64,000 nt of DNA, from the NCBI GenBank assembly GCA_039908285.1, contig JAMOBE010000003.1:24326-88325 (forward strand). The letters are read 5' to 3'. This DNA is from JAMOBE01 sp039908285. GTDB lineage: Bacteria > Pseudomonadota > Alphaproteobacteria > Rhodospirillales > Rhodospirillaceae. Both the position numbers and the translations under genes were made by a program. Each line of letters opens with the position of its first letter. Position 1 is the first letter of the stretch. Below the pieces are notes generated by a model. The model was not told where the DNA came from and did not search any database. It saw only the letters and a list, made by a program, of their open reading frames with translations. Shown here one piece after another: positions 8,194 through 15,886 of this stretch.

Positions 8194-9159
8194 TCAGTGC
8201 GATTTGCTCCATCCGAACATGACACTGCCGACGCCCACCACCGCCGCCAGGAGGATGGCCGTCAGGGCGACGGCCCGGCGGTGGGAGGCCTCCCGAGCCT
8301 CCGGAGAGAGAACCGTCGGCACCTCGACCTGGGTGGGATTGTCCTGAACGATGCGGCGGGCGATGGCCCGCTGTTCGCCCAGCAGCGCATCCAGACTCCC
8401 GTCGCCGTCGAAGGGGCGGTAAAGGTTGGTGGCGACCAGAAGCCCATTGGCCAGGGTGATGGTGGTGATGCCGGCCACCGCGGTGACGCCGCCGTCGATG
8501 GGGAACAGACCCACGTTGGCGATATGGACGGCGGCGGCATCCCGCTCGATCACGCCATAGCGAAGGCTGGTCACCTGCGTCGAGCCCCTCGCCAGCGCCC
8601 GGACGACGGCCTCCTCGAGCCCGGTCCGGTCCAGTCCGGGCAGGGCCTTCTCCACCTCGGCGAGGAACCCGGCGCGGTCGGTGTCCACCATCGGCCGCAC
8701 CTGGCCGCCGGTGATCGGCACCAGGTAATGGCCGTGGCGCGTCAGGGCGCGGGGCCTCCCCTCGCGGCGATCCGCCAGGTCCCGGCAGTCGGCGAACACC
8801 ATCAACACCTCGTTGCGGCCGGCGTTGGCCCGCCGCAGAGTCTGGACCAGATCGGACACGTCATACGCATCGTCGACAGTCCCCGGACTTTCGACGATGC
8901 CGCGCTCAATCGCCGCGCGGCCTCCGGCCTTGGCTTTCGGCGCAGGGGCGCCGGCCCGCGTTGCGGGCTCGGTTTCTCGAAAATCTGAAGATTTTCGAGA
9001 AACCGTATCAGTGCCGGATCCCGACAGCGGGCAGTAGCCGGGCGGCGGAACCAGGGCTAGGCTGCGGCCGGCGATCACGACGTCCCCGGCCATGGAGATA
9101 GCGGGGGCGGTGGTCGCGGCCAGGAGCAGGGCAAGGGCAAAGACCATGAAGCCACGCAT
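8194..9159 (-). CDS. Hypothetical secreted or membrane-anchored protein containing an in-frame palindrome
   Basis: About 321 residues. An N-terminal signal peptide (FMVFALALLLAATTAPAISMA) and a C-terminal hydrophobic helix (AVALTAILLAAVVGVGSVMFGW) bracket an extracytoplasmic domain. Start ATG 9159 has GGAG six bases upstream. I recognise no catalytic motif. Residues about 52-63 (VSRKSSDFRETE) are encoded by a 17-bp perfect inverted repeat (8970-9005) and are followed by a low-complexity, Ala/Gly/Lys-rich stretch. That segment looks like a palindromic insertion tolerated in an exposed loop. It is divergent from the S4-domain gene, starting 30 nt away. Confidence 0.75.
   Translation of the reverse strand: MRGFMVFALALLLAATTAPAISMAGDVVIAGRSLALVPPPGYCPLSGSGTDTVSRKSSDFRETEPATRAGAPAPKAKAGGRAAIERGIVESPGTVDDAYDVSDLVQTLRRANAGRNEVLMVFADCRDLADRREGRPRALTRHGHYLVPITGGQVRPMVDTDRAGFLAEVEKALPGLDRTGLEEAVVRALARGSTQVTSLRYGVIERDAAAVHIANVGLFPIDGGVTAVAGITTITLANGLLVATNLYRPFDGDGSLDALLGEQRAIARRIVQDNPTQVEVPTVLSPEAREASHRRAVALTAILLAAVVGVGSVMFGWSKSH
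8970..9005. repeat. 17-bp perfect inverted repeat inside a coding region
   Basis: The left arm at 8970-8986 (CGGTTTCTCGAAAATCT) is exactly complementary to 8989-9005, with a 2-nt centre. It is read in frame by the 8194-9159 gene. Its core CTCGAAAATCT resembles the CTCAAAAATCT arm of the palindrome at 44448-44504, so both may belong to one palindromic repeat family. Confidence 0.85.
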
Positions 9160-9188
9160 GGACGACTCCTCGAACCGAAGGCTGAGCC

Positions 9189-9464
9189 ATGGCTGAAGAT
9201 GGACTCCGTGTCGACAAATGGCTGTGGCATGCCAGGTTCTGCAAGTCCCGGTCACTCGCGCAAAAGCTCTGCGAGGGGGGCGCGATCGACGTCAACGGCC
9301 GGACGGTGACGAAAAGCCACCACACCGTGCGGCAGGGCGACACGGTGACCATGCGAGTCGAGCGGGGTCGGTTCGAGCAGGCGGAGAGGACGGTACGGGT
9401 GCTGGCCCTGGGAACGCGCCGCGGCCCGGCGCCCGAGGCTCGCTCTCTCTACGAGGAACTGTGA
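9189..9464 (+). CDS. hslR: S4-domain RNA-binding protein, Hsp15-like
   Basis: 91 residues. The S4 motif DGLRVDKWLWHARFCKSRSLAQKLCEGGAIDVNGRTV is spread over the first 40 residues, followed by VRQGDTVTM. In E. coli Hsp15 binds stalled 50S subunits carrying nascent-chain tRNA. The length is shorter than E. coli Hsp15, as is usual in alphaproteobacteria. It is divergent from the secreted-protein gene and overlaps the 3' end of the convergent coiled-coil gene by 16 nt. Confidence 0.9.
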   Translation: MAEDGLRVDKWLWHARFCKSRSLAQKLCEGGAIDVNGRTVTKSHHTVRQGDTVTMRVERGRFEQAERTVRVLALGTRRGPAPEARSLYEEL

Positions 9465-9832
9465 GACATCTCCGGAAAGGATGACGGGGGCAGCAGGCCG
9501 ACATGGCGCTCCAGCCGGCGCACCCGTTCGTCCACATCGCTGATGAGGATGCCATGACCCATGACGGAGGAATGGTACTCGGTCACCGCCTGCCGGAGGA
9601 AGACGACGTTGCTGTCAAGATCGCCGACCTTGCGGTCCAGGTCGCTGAGCTTGCGGTCGTGGCCGCGCACCACCTCCGCCAGTTCATCGAGCTTGCGGCT
9701 GTGCTCCAGCAGCACCTGGCCATGATTTTCCAGAACACGGCCATGCATGCGGAGAGTCTCCTTCATCTCGCGCACATCCGCCGCGATGGTCCCGAGCAGC
9801 TGAAATACCGCAGCAATATCCACTTCGCCCAT
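9449..9832 (-). CDS. Small coiled-coil protein of unknown function
   Basis: About 127 residues from ATG 9832, chosen because GGAGGA lies 7 nt upstream; an ATG at 9847 would add five residues. The body is heptad-rich, with repeats of the form HGRVLENHGQVLLEHSRKLDEL and DRKLSDLDRKVGDLDSN, indicating a long coiled coil, and ends RVRRLERHVGL. There is no signal peptide or membrane segment. Such proteins are common next to phage or regulatory genes, but nothing here fixes a role. Its 3' end overlaps hslR tail to tail. Confidence 0.7.
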   Translation of the reverse strand: MGEVDIAAVFQLLGTIAADVREMKETLRMHGRVLENHGQVLLEHSRKLDELAEVVRGHDRKLSDLDRKVGDLDSNVVFLRQAVTEYHSSVMGHGILISDVDERVRRLERHVGLLPPSSFPEMSHSSS

Positions 9833-9912
9833 GAGTGCATCCTCCATCCAGGCCCACTATCCTAACCCGGATGGCCCGGACCTGTCGAGTGCCAGGTCCC
9901 CCGCCAGATCCC

Positions 9913-10368
9913 TCACTTCCCCTGGCGACGAATGGCCTGGATGGTGGTTTCCAGGGCTTCGAGGAGGCGTGAGCGGTCCCGTTTGGTGAAGGCGGCGTTG
10001 TAGGTGGTGGCCTCGCCGGTCTCGCGCAGGCCGGCCATCAGGTCACGCATCGCGAGGGTCATGCCGATGGAGGCCTCGGCGAAGGGGCGGCCGCCGTGGT
10101 CGAGGGCTCGGGCGCCCCGGTCGATGCAGCGGGCCGCGAGGGGGATGTCGCCGGTGACCACGATGTCGCCCGGACCGATGCGCTCGGCGATCCAGTCGTC
10201 GGCGACGTTGGCGCCGCCTGGAACCAGCACCTTGTTGAGCCGCGGCCGGTCGGGGACCCGCAGCCACTGGTTGCTCACCAAGTGGACGGTGAGGGCGTGG
10301 CGCTCGGCCACCCGCAGCACCTCCTCCTTGACCGGGCAGGCATCGCCGTCGATGTAAACCTCGAGCAT
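9913..10368 (-). CDS. YaiI/YqxD family protein (DUF188), PIN-like fold
   Basis: 151 residues with the family signature throughout: YIDGDACPVKEEVLRVAERH, VSNQWLRVP, VPGGANVADDWIAERI, DIVVTGDIPLAARCIDRGA and GRPFAEASIG. The family has a PIN-like nuclease fold with conserved aspartates but no firmly established cellular role. It lies 6 nt downstream of carA on the same strand. Confidence 0.93.
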   Translation of the reverse strand: MLEVYIDGDACPVKEEVLRVAERHALTVHLVSNQWLRVPDRPRLNKVLVPGGANVADDWIAERIGPGDIVVTGDIPLAARCIDRGARALDHGGRPFAEASIGMTLAMRDLMAGLRETGEATTYNAAFTKRDRSRLLEALETTIQAIRRQGK

Positions 10369-10374
10369 CGCCGG

Positions 10375-11574
10375 TCAGCGGCCTTCCATCAGGCGGACGA
10401 AGCGCTCGAACAGGTAATGGCTGTCCTGGGGGCCCGGCGAGGCCTCGGGGTGGTACTGGACCGAGAACACCGGCCGGCCCGTCACCTTGAGCCCCTCCAC
10501 CGAGCCATCGAACAGCGAGACGTGAGTCTCCACCACCCCCGCCGGCAGGGAGGCGCGATCGACGCAGAAGCCATGATTCTGACTGGTGATCTCGACGCGG
10601 CCGGTCTCCAGGTCCTTGACCGGCTGGTTGGCGCCGCGGTGGCCGATGGCCATCTTGCCGGTCCGGGCGCCAAGGGCCAGGGCCAGAAGCTGATGGCCGA
10701 GACAGATGCCGAACAGCGGCACGCCCGAGGCCAGGACCTCGCGGATCACCGGCACCGCGTAGACGCCGGTGGCCGCCGGATCGCCGGGGCCGTTGGACAG
10801 AAAGACTCCGTCGGGCCGGTGTCCCAGAATCTCCGCCGCCGAGGCGCCGGCCGGCACCACCGTCACCCGGCAGCCCACCGCCGCCAGGCTGCGCAGGATG
10901 TTGCGCTTGGCTCCATAGTCCACCGCCACCACGTGGAAGCGGGGCGCCTCGAGGCGCCCATACCCCCGCCCGAGCGCCCACAGCGTTTCATCCCAGGCGT
11001 AGCCCTCGCGGCAGGTCACCTCGCGGGCCAGGTCAAGTCCCTCGCTGCCGGGCCAGCCCTCGGCCTGGCGGCGCAGGGCGGGGAGGTCGAGGATCCCGTC
11101 GGGGGCGTGGGCCACCACGCCGTTGGGAGCCCCGCCGTCGCGGATGCGCCGCGTCAGCCGGCGGGTGTCGACTCCGCAGAGGCCCACCAGATTGCTCTTC
11201 TTCAGCCAGGCATCGAGGTGCAGGCGGGCCCGCCAGTTGGACGGCTCGGTGATGTCGGCCCGCAGGACGCAGCCACGGGCGGCGGCCGACGGGGCCTCCA
11301 TGTCCTCATCGTTGGCGCCGACATTGCCGATGTGGGGAAAGGTGAAGGTGATGATCTGGCCGGCGTAGGAGGGATCGGTCAGAACCTCCTGGTATCCGGT
11401 CATGGCGGTGTTGAACACCACCTCCCCGGCCGCGGAGCCGGTGGCCCCGACGCCACGGCCCCAGTAGACCTCTCCATCGGCAAGGACCAGAGCGGCGGTG
11501 GCGCCGACGGGACGGCGATCGGTACTTGGGACGGCGGACACGGTCGCGGTCATTTCCAGCGTCGTTTCCAACAT
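10375..11574 (-). CDS. carA: Carbamoyl-phosphate synthase small (glutaminase) subunit
   Basis: 399 residues. The N-terminal CPSase small-subunit domain (ALVLADGEVYWGRGVGATG...GEVVFNTAMTGYQEVLTDPSY) is followed by a class I glutamine amidotransferase. The nucleophile elbow is GICLGHQLLALALG, and the His/Glu pair is in YHPEASPGP. It supplies ammonia to CarB for carbamoyl phosphate, the precursor of pyrimidines and arginine. TTGAGGACC precedes the ATG. carB is not in the window. It is divergent from the yqeY-like gene, as is common in alphaproteobacteria. Confidence 0.97.
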   Translation of the reverse strand: MLETTLEMTATVSAVPSTDRRPVGATAALVLADGEVYWGRGVGATGSAAGEVVFNTAMTGYQEVLTDPSYAGQIITFTFPHIGNVGANDEDMEAPSAAARGCVLRADITEPSNWRARLHLDAWLKKSNLVGLCGVDTRRLTRRIRDGGAPNGVVAHAPDGILDLPALRRQAEGWPGSEGLDLAREVTCREGYAWDETLWALGRGYGRLEAPRFHVVAVDYGAKRNILRSLAAVGCRVTVVPAGASAAEILGHRPDGVFLSNGPGDPAATGVYAVPVIREVLASGVPLFGICLGHQLLALALGARTGKMAIGHRGANQPVKDLETGRVEITSQNHGFCVDRASLPAGVVETHVSLFDGSVEGLKVTGRPVFSVQYHPEASPGPQDSHYLFERFVRLMEGR

Positions 11575-11748
11575 GGGGTGCGGTCCTCAAGCCGGTCCGT
11601 GCCCGACACGCGGTGAACTCGACTGGGGCAGTAGATAAGCAAATCCGTTGCGGCCGTCAAGTCCGCAGCCATCTTTTGCCATGGCGCCGCTTTTCCTGTA
11701 ACGTCGTGGCGACTGACGATCACCGCCGCACGAAAGGGGCAACGTCCG

Positions 11749-12207
11749 ATGCTGCGCACGGTCCTCAACGACGCCTTGAAAAAGGCGATGCTGGCGAAGG
11801 ACACCCGCTCCGTTTCCACCATCCGGCTCATACTCGCGGCACTGAAGGATCGCGACCTTGCCGCTCGCGGCAAGGGCCACGCGGAGGGAATCGACGAAGC
11901 GGAAATCCTGCAGATGCTGCACTCCATGATGAAGCAGCGCCACGACAGCATCGTCCTGTACGAACAGGGAGGCCGCCCCGAACTGGCCCGGCAGGAGGAG
12001 GAGGAGATTGAGGTGATCCGCCGCTTCCTCCCCCGCCAGCTTGGCGACGACGAGATCGCCGAGGCCGTCGCCGCCACCATCGAGGAGCTGGGCGCCACCG
12101 GCATCAAGGACATGGGACGGGTGATGGCGACCCTCAGGGAACGCCACGCTGGCAGCATGGACTTCGCCAAGGCGGGCGCGGCCGTCAAGGGACGGCTGGC
12201 CGGCTGA
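11749..12207 (+). CDS. GatB/YqeY domain protein
   Basis: 152 residues: LRTVLNDALKKAMLAKDTRSVSTIRLI, then EAEILQMLHSMMKQRHDSI, FLPRQLGDDEIAEAV and IKDMGRVMATLRERHAG. This is the full YqeY helical domain also found at the C-terminus of GatB. A role in tRNA-dependent amidation is suggested by homology only. AAAGGGG is present upstream of the ATG. It lies between carA and dnaG, the usual alphaproteobacterial context. Confidence 0.94.
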   Translation: MLRTVLNDALKKAMLAKDTRSVSTIRLILAALKDRDLAARGKGHAEGIDEAEILQMLHSMMKQRHDSIVLYEQGGRPELARQEEEEIEVIRRFLPRQLGDDEIAEAVAATIEELGATGIKDMGRVMATLRERHAGSMDFAKAGAAVKGRLAG

Positions 12208-12226
12208 CGAGGACGGATGGCAACCC

Positions 12227-12352
12227 ACTCCCTCTCCCCCTCGAGGGGGAGAGGGCCGGGATGAGGGGGTGGGGCCGGCGGCACCATCTCGGGAGCCTCG
12301 CTCCCCCCTCACCCAACCCTCTCCCCCCTGAAGGGGGGGGGAGAGGGCTTTT
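12227..12352 (+). repeat. Interspersed hairpin repeat, full copy 1
   Basis: Two GC-rich hairpins (CCCTCTCCCCCTCGAGGGGG... and CCCTCTCCCCCCTGAAGGGGG...) are joined by ~50 nt of spacer containing GGTGGGG and CCCCTCACCC. The same unit recurs at 33061-33186 (inverted) and 51924-52050, with partial copies elsewhere. Here it fills the yqeY-dnaG gap and could act as a processing or termination structure. Confidence 0.9.
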
Positions 12353-12385
12353 GGGAAGTGCCCTGAAGATAAAGATGCAGGACGG

Positions 12386-14341
12386 ATGGCCTTTCCGCCG
12401 CAGTTTCTTGACGAGATCCGCGCCCGCGTGCCCCTGTCCGGAGTCGCGGGGCGGCGGGTGCGGCTGCAGCGGCGCGGCCGCGAGTTCTCGGGTCTGTGTC
12501 CCTTTCACAATGAAAAGTCTCCCTCGTTCACCATCAACGAGGACAAGGGCTTCTTCCACTGTTTCGGCTGCGGCGCCCATGGCGACGTCATCACCTTCGA
12601 GATGCGGGCCGCCGGGCTGTCGTTCGTCGACGCGGTGGAGAGGCTGGCCGGCGAGGCGGGACTCGAGGTGCCGAAAAGCTCCCCCGAGGAGCGCGACCGC
12701 GCCCGCCGCCACGCCACCCTGCACGAGGTCATCGAGGCCGCCGCGGTGTTCTTCGAGAAGCAGCTCCGTATGCCCGCGGGGCGGGCTGCGCTCGAGTATC
12801 TCCACGGGCGGGGGGTGGACGAGGAGACCATCGCCCGCTTCCGCCTGGGCTACGCCCCCGGCGGCAACGCCCTGAAGGCGGCGCTGCGGCGCGAGTCGGT
12901 GGACGAGGAGCTGATGGCGGCGGGTGGCCTCATCGGCGTTCCGGACGATGGCCGCCCCGCCTACGACGTCTTCCGCGACCGGGTGATGTTCCCCATCACC
13001 GATCGCCGCGGCCGCATCATCGCCTTCGGCGGCCGGGTGATGGGGGACGGCCATCCCAAGTACCTGAACTCCCCCGACACCGACCTGTTCCAGAAGGGCC
13101 ACGTGCTCTATGGCCTGGCCCAGGCGCGGACGGCGGCGCAGGAGAAGGGGGCGATCATCGTCGCCGAGGGCTACATGGACGTGATCGCCCTGAGCCGGGG
13201 CGGGTTCCGCCACGCCGTCGCCCCCCTCGGCACCGCCCTCACCGAGACGCAGATCGAGGAGCTGTGGCGCCAGGCGCCTGAGCCCGTCCTGTGCTTCGAC
13301 GGCGACGCCGCCGGACGCCGCGCGGCCCAGCGGGCGGCGGAGCGCGCCCTGCCGCTGCTGCGCCCCGGCCTTTCCCTCTCCTTCGCCATGCTGCCCCAGG
13401 GCAAGGACCCGGACGACCTGCTCCGCGCCGAGGGCGCCCCGGCCATGGCCGCCGTTCTGGGTAGTGCCATACCTCTGTCCGAGGCCGTGTGGCGCGCGCT
13501 TTCGGATGGACGCAAGGCCGAGACTCCTGAGCAGCGGGCGGCGCTGGACAAGGACATCGACACCACCGTCGAGCGCATCGCCGACCCGGCGATCCGCCAG
13601 CACTATCGGACGGTGCTGCGGCGACGGGCGTGGCAGTTCTTCCTGCCGCCGCGGCGGGACGGCGCGGCGCGGCACGGCGGCGCCCAGGTCCATGCCTTCC
13701 CCGCGGCGGCGACGCCCGAGCCCCGGGTGGGCGACGGCGTGATGCGCGATGTGCTGGCCCTTCTCCTCGGCCGGCCGCAACTGCTGGTCTCCCACTTCGA
13801 GGAGGCCATGGAGATCCTGGCCGGCGCCGACGCCCTGGCCAGGCTGGCGCAGGAGGCGGTGTCGGAGCTGTCCGTCAATCCGGACATCGAGTCACGGCCG
13901 CTGGTGGGCCTGCTGCATGACCGCGGCCACGGAGCCACCCTCGAGCTGCTGAAGGGCCGGATCGAGGCCCTGTGGCGCAGACTGGAAGCCACCGTTGGTG
14001 CGGGGGAGGAGGAGGAGGAGCAGCCGGACCAGGACCTGATGACCGTCGCCGCCATCGAGCAGGAAATGGCCGCCCTCCGCGACCTGCCGGCCATGAGACT
14101 TGACGACATCCGCCGCTACGCCGACCTTCGCCGCCGGCGGGATGCCCTGCGGGACGACCAGCGACCGGATCCGGACGTCGAGTGGCATCAAATCTCGCTC
14201 GGATTCCACTGCATCCGACTGTTCGAGGACCTGACCAGAACGTGGACCGCCCTGATGGCCGACGTGGACCAGGACTCGTTCAACCGCTACCGCGACCAGC
14301 TTGCCCTTTACGTCGAGACCAGGACCCGCATGTTCGATTGA
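12386..14341 (+). CDS. dnaG: DNA primase
   Basis: 651 residues. The CHC2 zinc ribbon is C38-x2-H41...C59-x2-C62 (CPFH, CFGC). The TOPRIM domain is seen in IIVAEGYMDVIAL (near residue 255) and VLCFDGDAAGRRAAQRA. The C-terminal helicase-binding region is low in similarity, as usual. It synthesises RNA primers and is recruited by DnaB (encoded at 41486-43000). dnaG is usually followed by rpoD in this group; here ~290 nt of non-coding DNA and the convergent hypA follow instead. Confidence 0.97.
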   Translation: MAFPPQFLDEIRARVPLSGVAGRRVRLQRRGREFSGLCPFHNEKSPSFTINEDKGFFHCFGCGAHGDVITFEMRAAGLSFVDAVERLAGEAGLEVPKSSPEERDRARRHATLHEVIEAAAVFFEKQLRMPAGRAALEYLHGRGVDEETIARFRLGYAPGGNALKAALRRESVDEELMAAGGLIGVPDDGRPAYDVFRDRVMFPITDRRGRIIAFGGRVMGDGHPKYLNSPDTDLFQKGHVLYGLAQARTAAQEKGAIIVAEGYMDVIALSRGGFRHAVAPLGTALTETQIEELWRQAPEPVLCFDGDAAGRRAAQRAAERALPLLRPGLSLSFAMLPQGKDPDDLLRAEGAPAMAAVLGSAIPLSEAVWRALSDGRKAETPEQRAALDKDIDTTVERIADPAIRQHYRTVLRRRAWQFFLPPRRDGAARHGGAQVHAFPAAATPEPRVGDGVMRDVLALLLGRPQLLVSHFEEAMEILAGADALARLAQEAVSELSVNPDIESRPLVGLLHDRGHGATLELLKGRIEALWRRLEATVGAGEEEEEQPDQDLMTVAAIEQEMAALRDLPAMRLDDIRRYADLRRRRDALRDDQRPDPDVEWHQISLGFHCIRLFEDLTRTWTALMADVDQDSFNRYRDQLALYVETRTRMFD

Positions 14342-14628
14342 TGACGGGAACAAGTAAAAAGGAAAGAATAACACGGATAGGAAGTAGAGTCGAAGACGGG
14401 CGCGGTTCCTGCACCAGTTCCAATTATGAGCCGCCAGACGACTTTCTGGGCTACCGCCCCGATCCCCGTTTTGGGCGATGCCCGAGGCTCGCCTCCGCCC
14501 CCTTTTGGAGCGCTTCTTCGAATTGCCGCAACAGTCACGGGCAATCCATGCCATGTTCGCGGCAATATGAAAATGAGGGGATCCATGAGCTTCCATGCAG
14601 ATCTGACCGCAACCATTGCAGCCGCACG
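14342..14628. other. Intergenic region between dnaG and hypA, no recognised feature
   Basis: No ORF with family resemblance is visible on either strand. The left third is AT-richer (AAAAGGAAAGAATAACACGG), and a GC-rich stretch follows. No tRNA-like cloverleaf or clear intrinsic terminator was found by eye. It may be a rearrangement junction, since rpoD is expected here. Confidence 0.4.
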
Positions 14629-14970
14629 TCACTCCACCTCCATCTCCCTGACCCGCAGGTCCGTTCCCCCGGTGACGTTCAGTTTGAAGCCGCCGCAGTC
14701 CGGACAGGCATCGCCCCGGCGGGAGACGACGACGGTCTTCGAACAGTCCATGCACCAGGCCTCACCGGGTGGCTCGAGGATCACCAGCGTGGCTCCTTCG
14801 GCGATGGTCCCCCGGCTGGCGGCGTCGAAGCAGAACCGCACGGCCTCGGGCTCGACCTGGGACAGGGCGCCGATGTCCAGCCACACGGTCGTCACCCGGG
14901 TAAAGGCCCCGCTCCTGGCCTGCTCCTCCAGGATCCGGATGATGTTGTTGGTGAGGGCCAGTTCATGCAC
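14629..14970 (-). CDS. hypA: Hydrogenase nickel incorporation protein HypA
   Basis: 113 residues from GTG 14970. The second residue is His (MHEL), the conserved N-terminal nickel ligand. The zinc site is CMDC...CPDC, and VWLDIGALSQVEPEAVRFCFDAA matches the family core. It delivers nickel with HypB to the large subunit of [NiFe]-hydrogenase. GGGGAG lies ~6 nt before the GTG, which supports this start over longer frames. It is separated from hypD and hypX by 15 kb and has no hydrogenase gene beside it. Confidence 0.94.
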   Translation of the reverse strand: MHELALTNNIIRILEEQARSGAFTRVTTVWLDIGALSQVEPEAVRFCFDAASRGTIAEGATLVILEPPGEAWCMDCSKTVVVSRRGDACPDCGGFKLNVTGGTDLRVREMEVE

Positions 14971-15139
14971 GGTCTTCTCCCCACCCCGGCGGCGGCGACC
15001 ATCTTCACCGCCATGATCGCACGCGCTCATTCCCCTGGGGATGGGAAAATGTGAGTCCAGGGGGCGGCGGCGGTTGACAGGGAATGGGGAATCGATTCGG
15101 ATGTCCGCCTCGCAGGCCGACGGGGTAGGGACTGGACAT

Positions 15140-15877
15140 ATGGAAATCGTCTTTGGCAAGCATTCGGTTCGAGCGGTGTTCCTCACCAGGCCCGAGGATG
15201 TCCATCGCGTCATCCTCCTCGCCGGCAAGATGCAGCCGCCCGAGGAGTTCATCGACCTGGCGCGCAAGGCCGGCATCGAGCCGGAAATCCTGCCCTGGGA
15301 CAAGTTCCTGCGGGCCGGCAAGCTGACGGAGACGGACACCCATCAGGGGGTCTGCATCGTCGCCGAGCCGCGCACCATCTATGACGAAAGCGAGCTGGAC
15401 ATGCTGGCCGAGAGCCGGTCGGTCCTCGCCCTCGACCAGATCTCCAACCCGCAGAACCTCGGCACCATCCTGCGCAACGCCGCGTTTTTCGGCGTCGATG
15501 CGGTGGTGATGCTGCGCAACCGCTCGGTGGACGTCACCCCGACGGCGGTGCGGGTGGCGGTGGGAGGGGCCGAGTTCGTCATGATCTATCGGGTCACCAA
15601 CCTGGCCCGCAGCCTGGATCGGCTGAAAAAGCTGGGCTTCTGGATCTACGGGCTTGACGAGCGCGGCACGCGCACCCTGGCCGAGACCTCGTTCGCCGAG
15701 AAGGTGGTGCTCGTCGTCGGCGCCGAGGGAGAAGGCCTGCGCCAGCGCACCGGCACGTTCTGTGACGAGCTGGTCCGCATCCCCGGCGGCCGCCCCGGAC
15801 TGGAAAGCCTGAACGCCGGCGTCGCCTCCGCCATCGCCCTGGCCGAACTGTTCCGGAACCGGAGGGACCAACCATAA
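15140..15877 (+). CDS. rlmB: TrmH/SpoU family 23S rRNA (guanosine-2'-O-)-methyltransferase
   Basis: About 245 residues. The N-terminal substrate-binding domain begins EIVFGKHSVRAVF. The SPOUT trefoil-knot motifs are DQISNPQNLGTILRNAAFFG, VGAEGEGLRQRT and RIPGGRPGLESLNAGVASAIAL. Upstream ATGs (15041, 15101) are possible, but 15140 aligns with the family start. RlmB-type function (Gm2251) is the default assignment; a different rRNA or tRNA target cannot be excluded. uvrB starts 9 nt downstream. Confidence 0.88.
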   Translation: MEIVFGKHSVRAVFLTRPEDVHRVILLAGKMQPPEEFIDLARKAGIEPEILPWDKFLRAGKLTETDTHQGVCIVAEPRTIYDESELDMLAESRSVLALDQISNPQNLGTILRNAAFFGVDAVVMLRNRSVDVTPTAVRVAVGGAEFVMIYRVTNLARSLDRLKKLGFWIYGLDERGTRTLAETSFAEKVVLVVGAEGEGLRQRTGTFCDELVRIPGGRPGLESLNAGVASAIALAELFRNRRDQP

Positions 15878-15886
15878 GGACATGGC

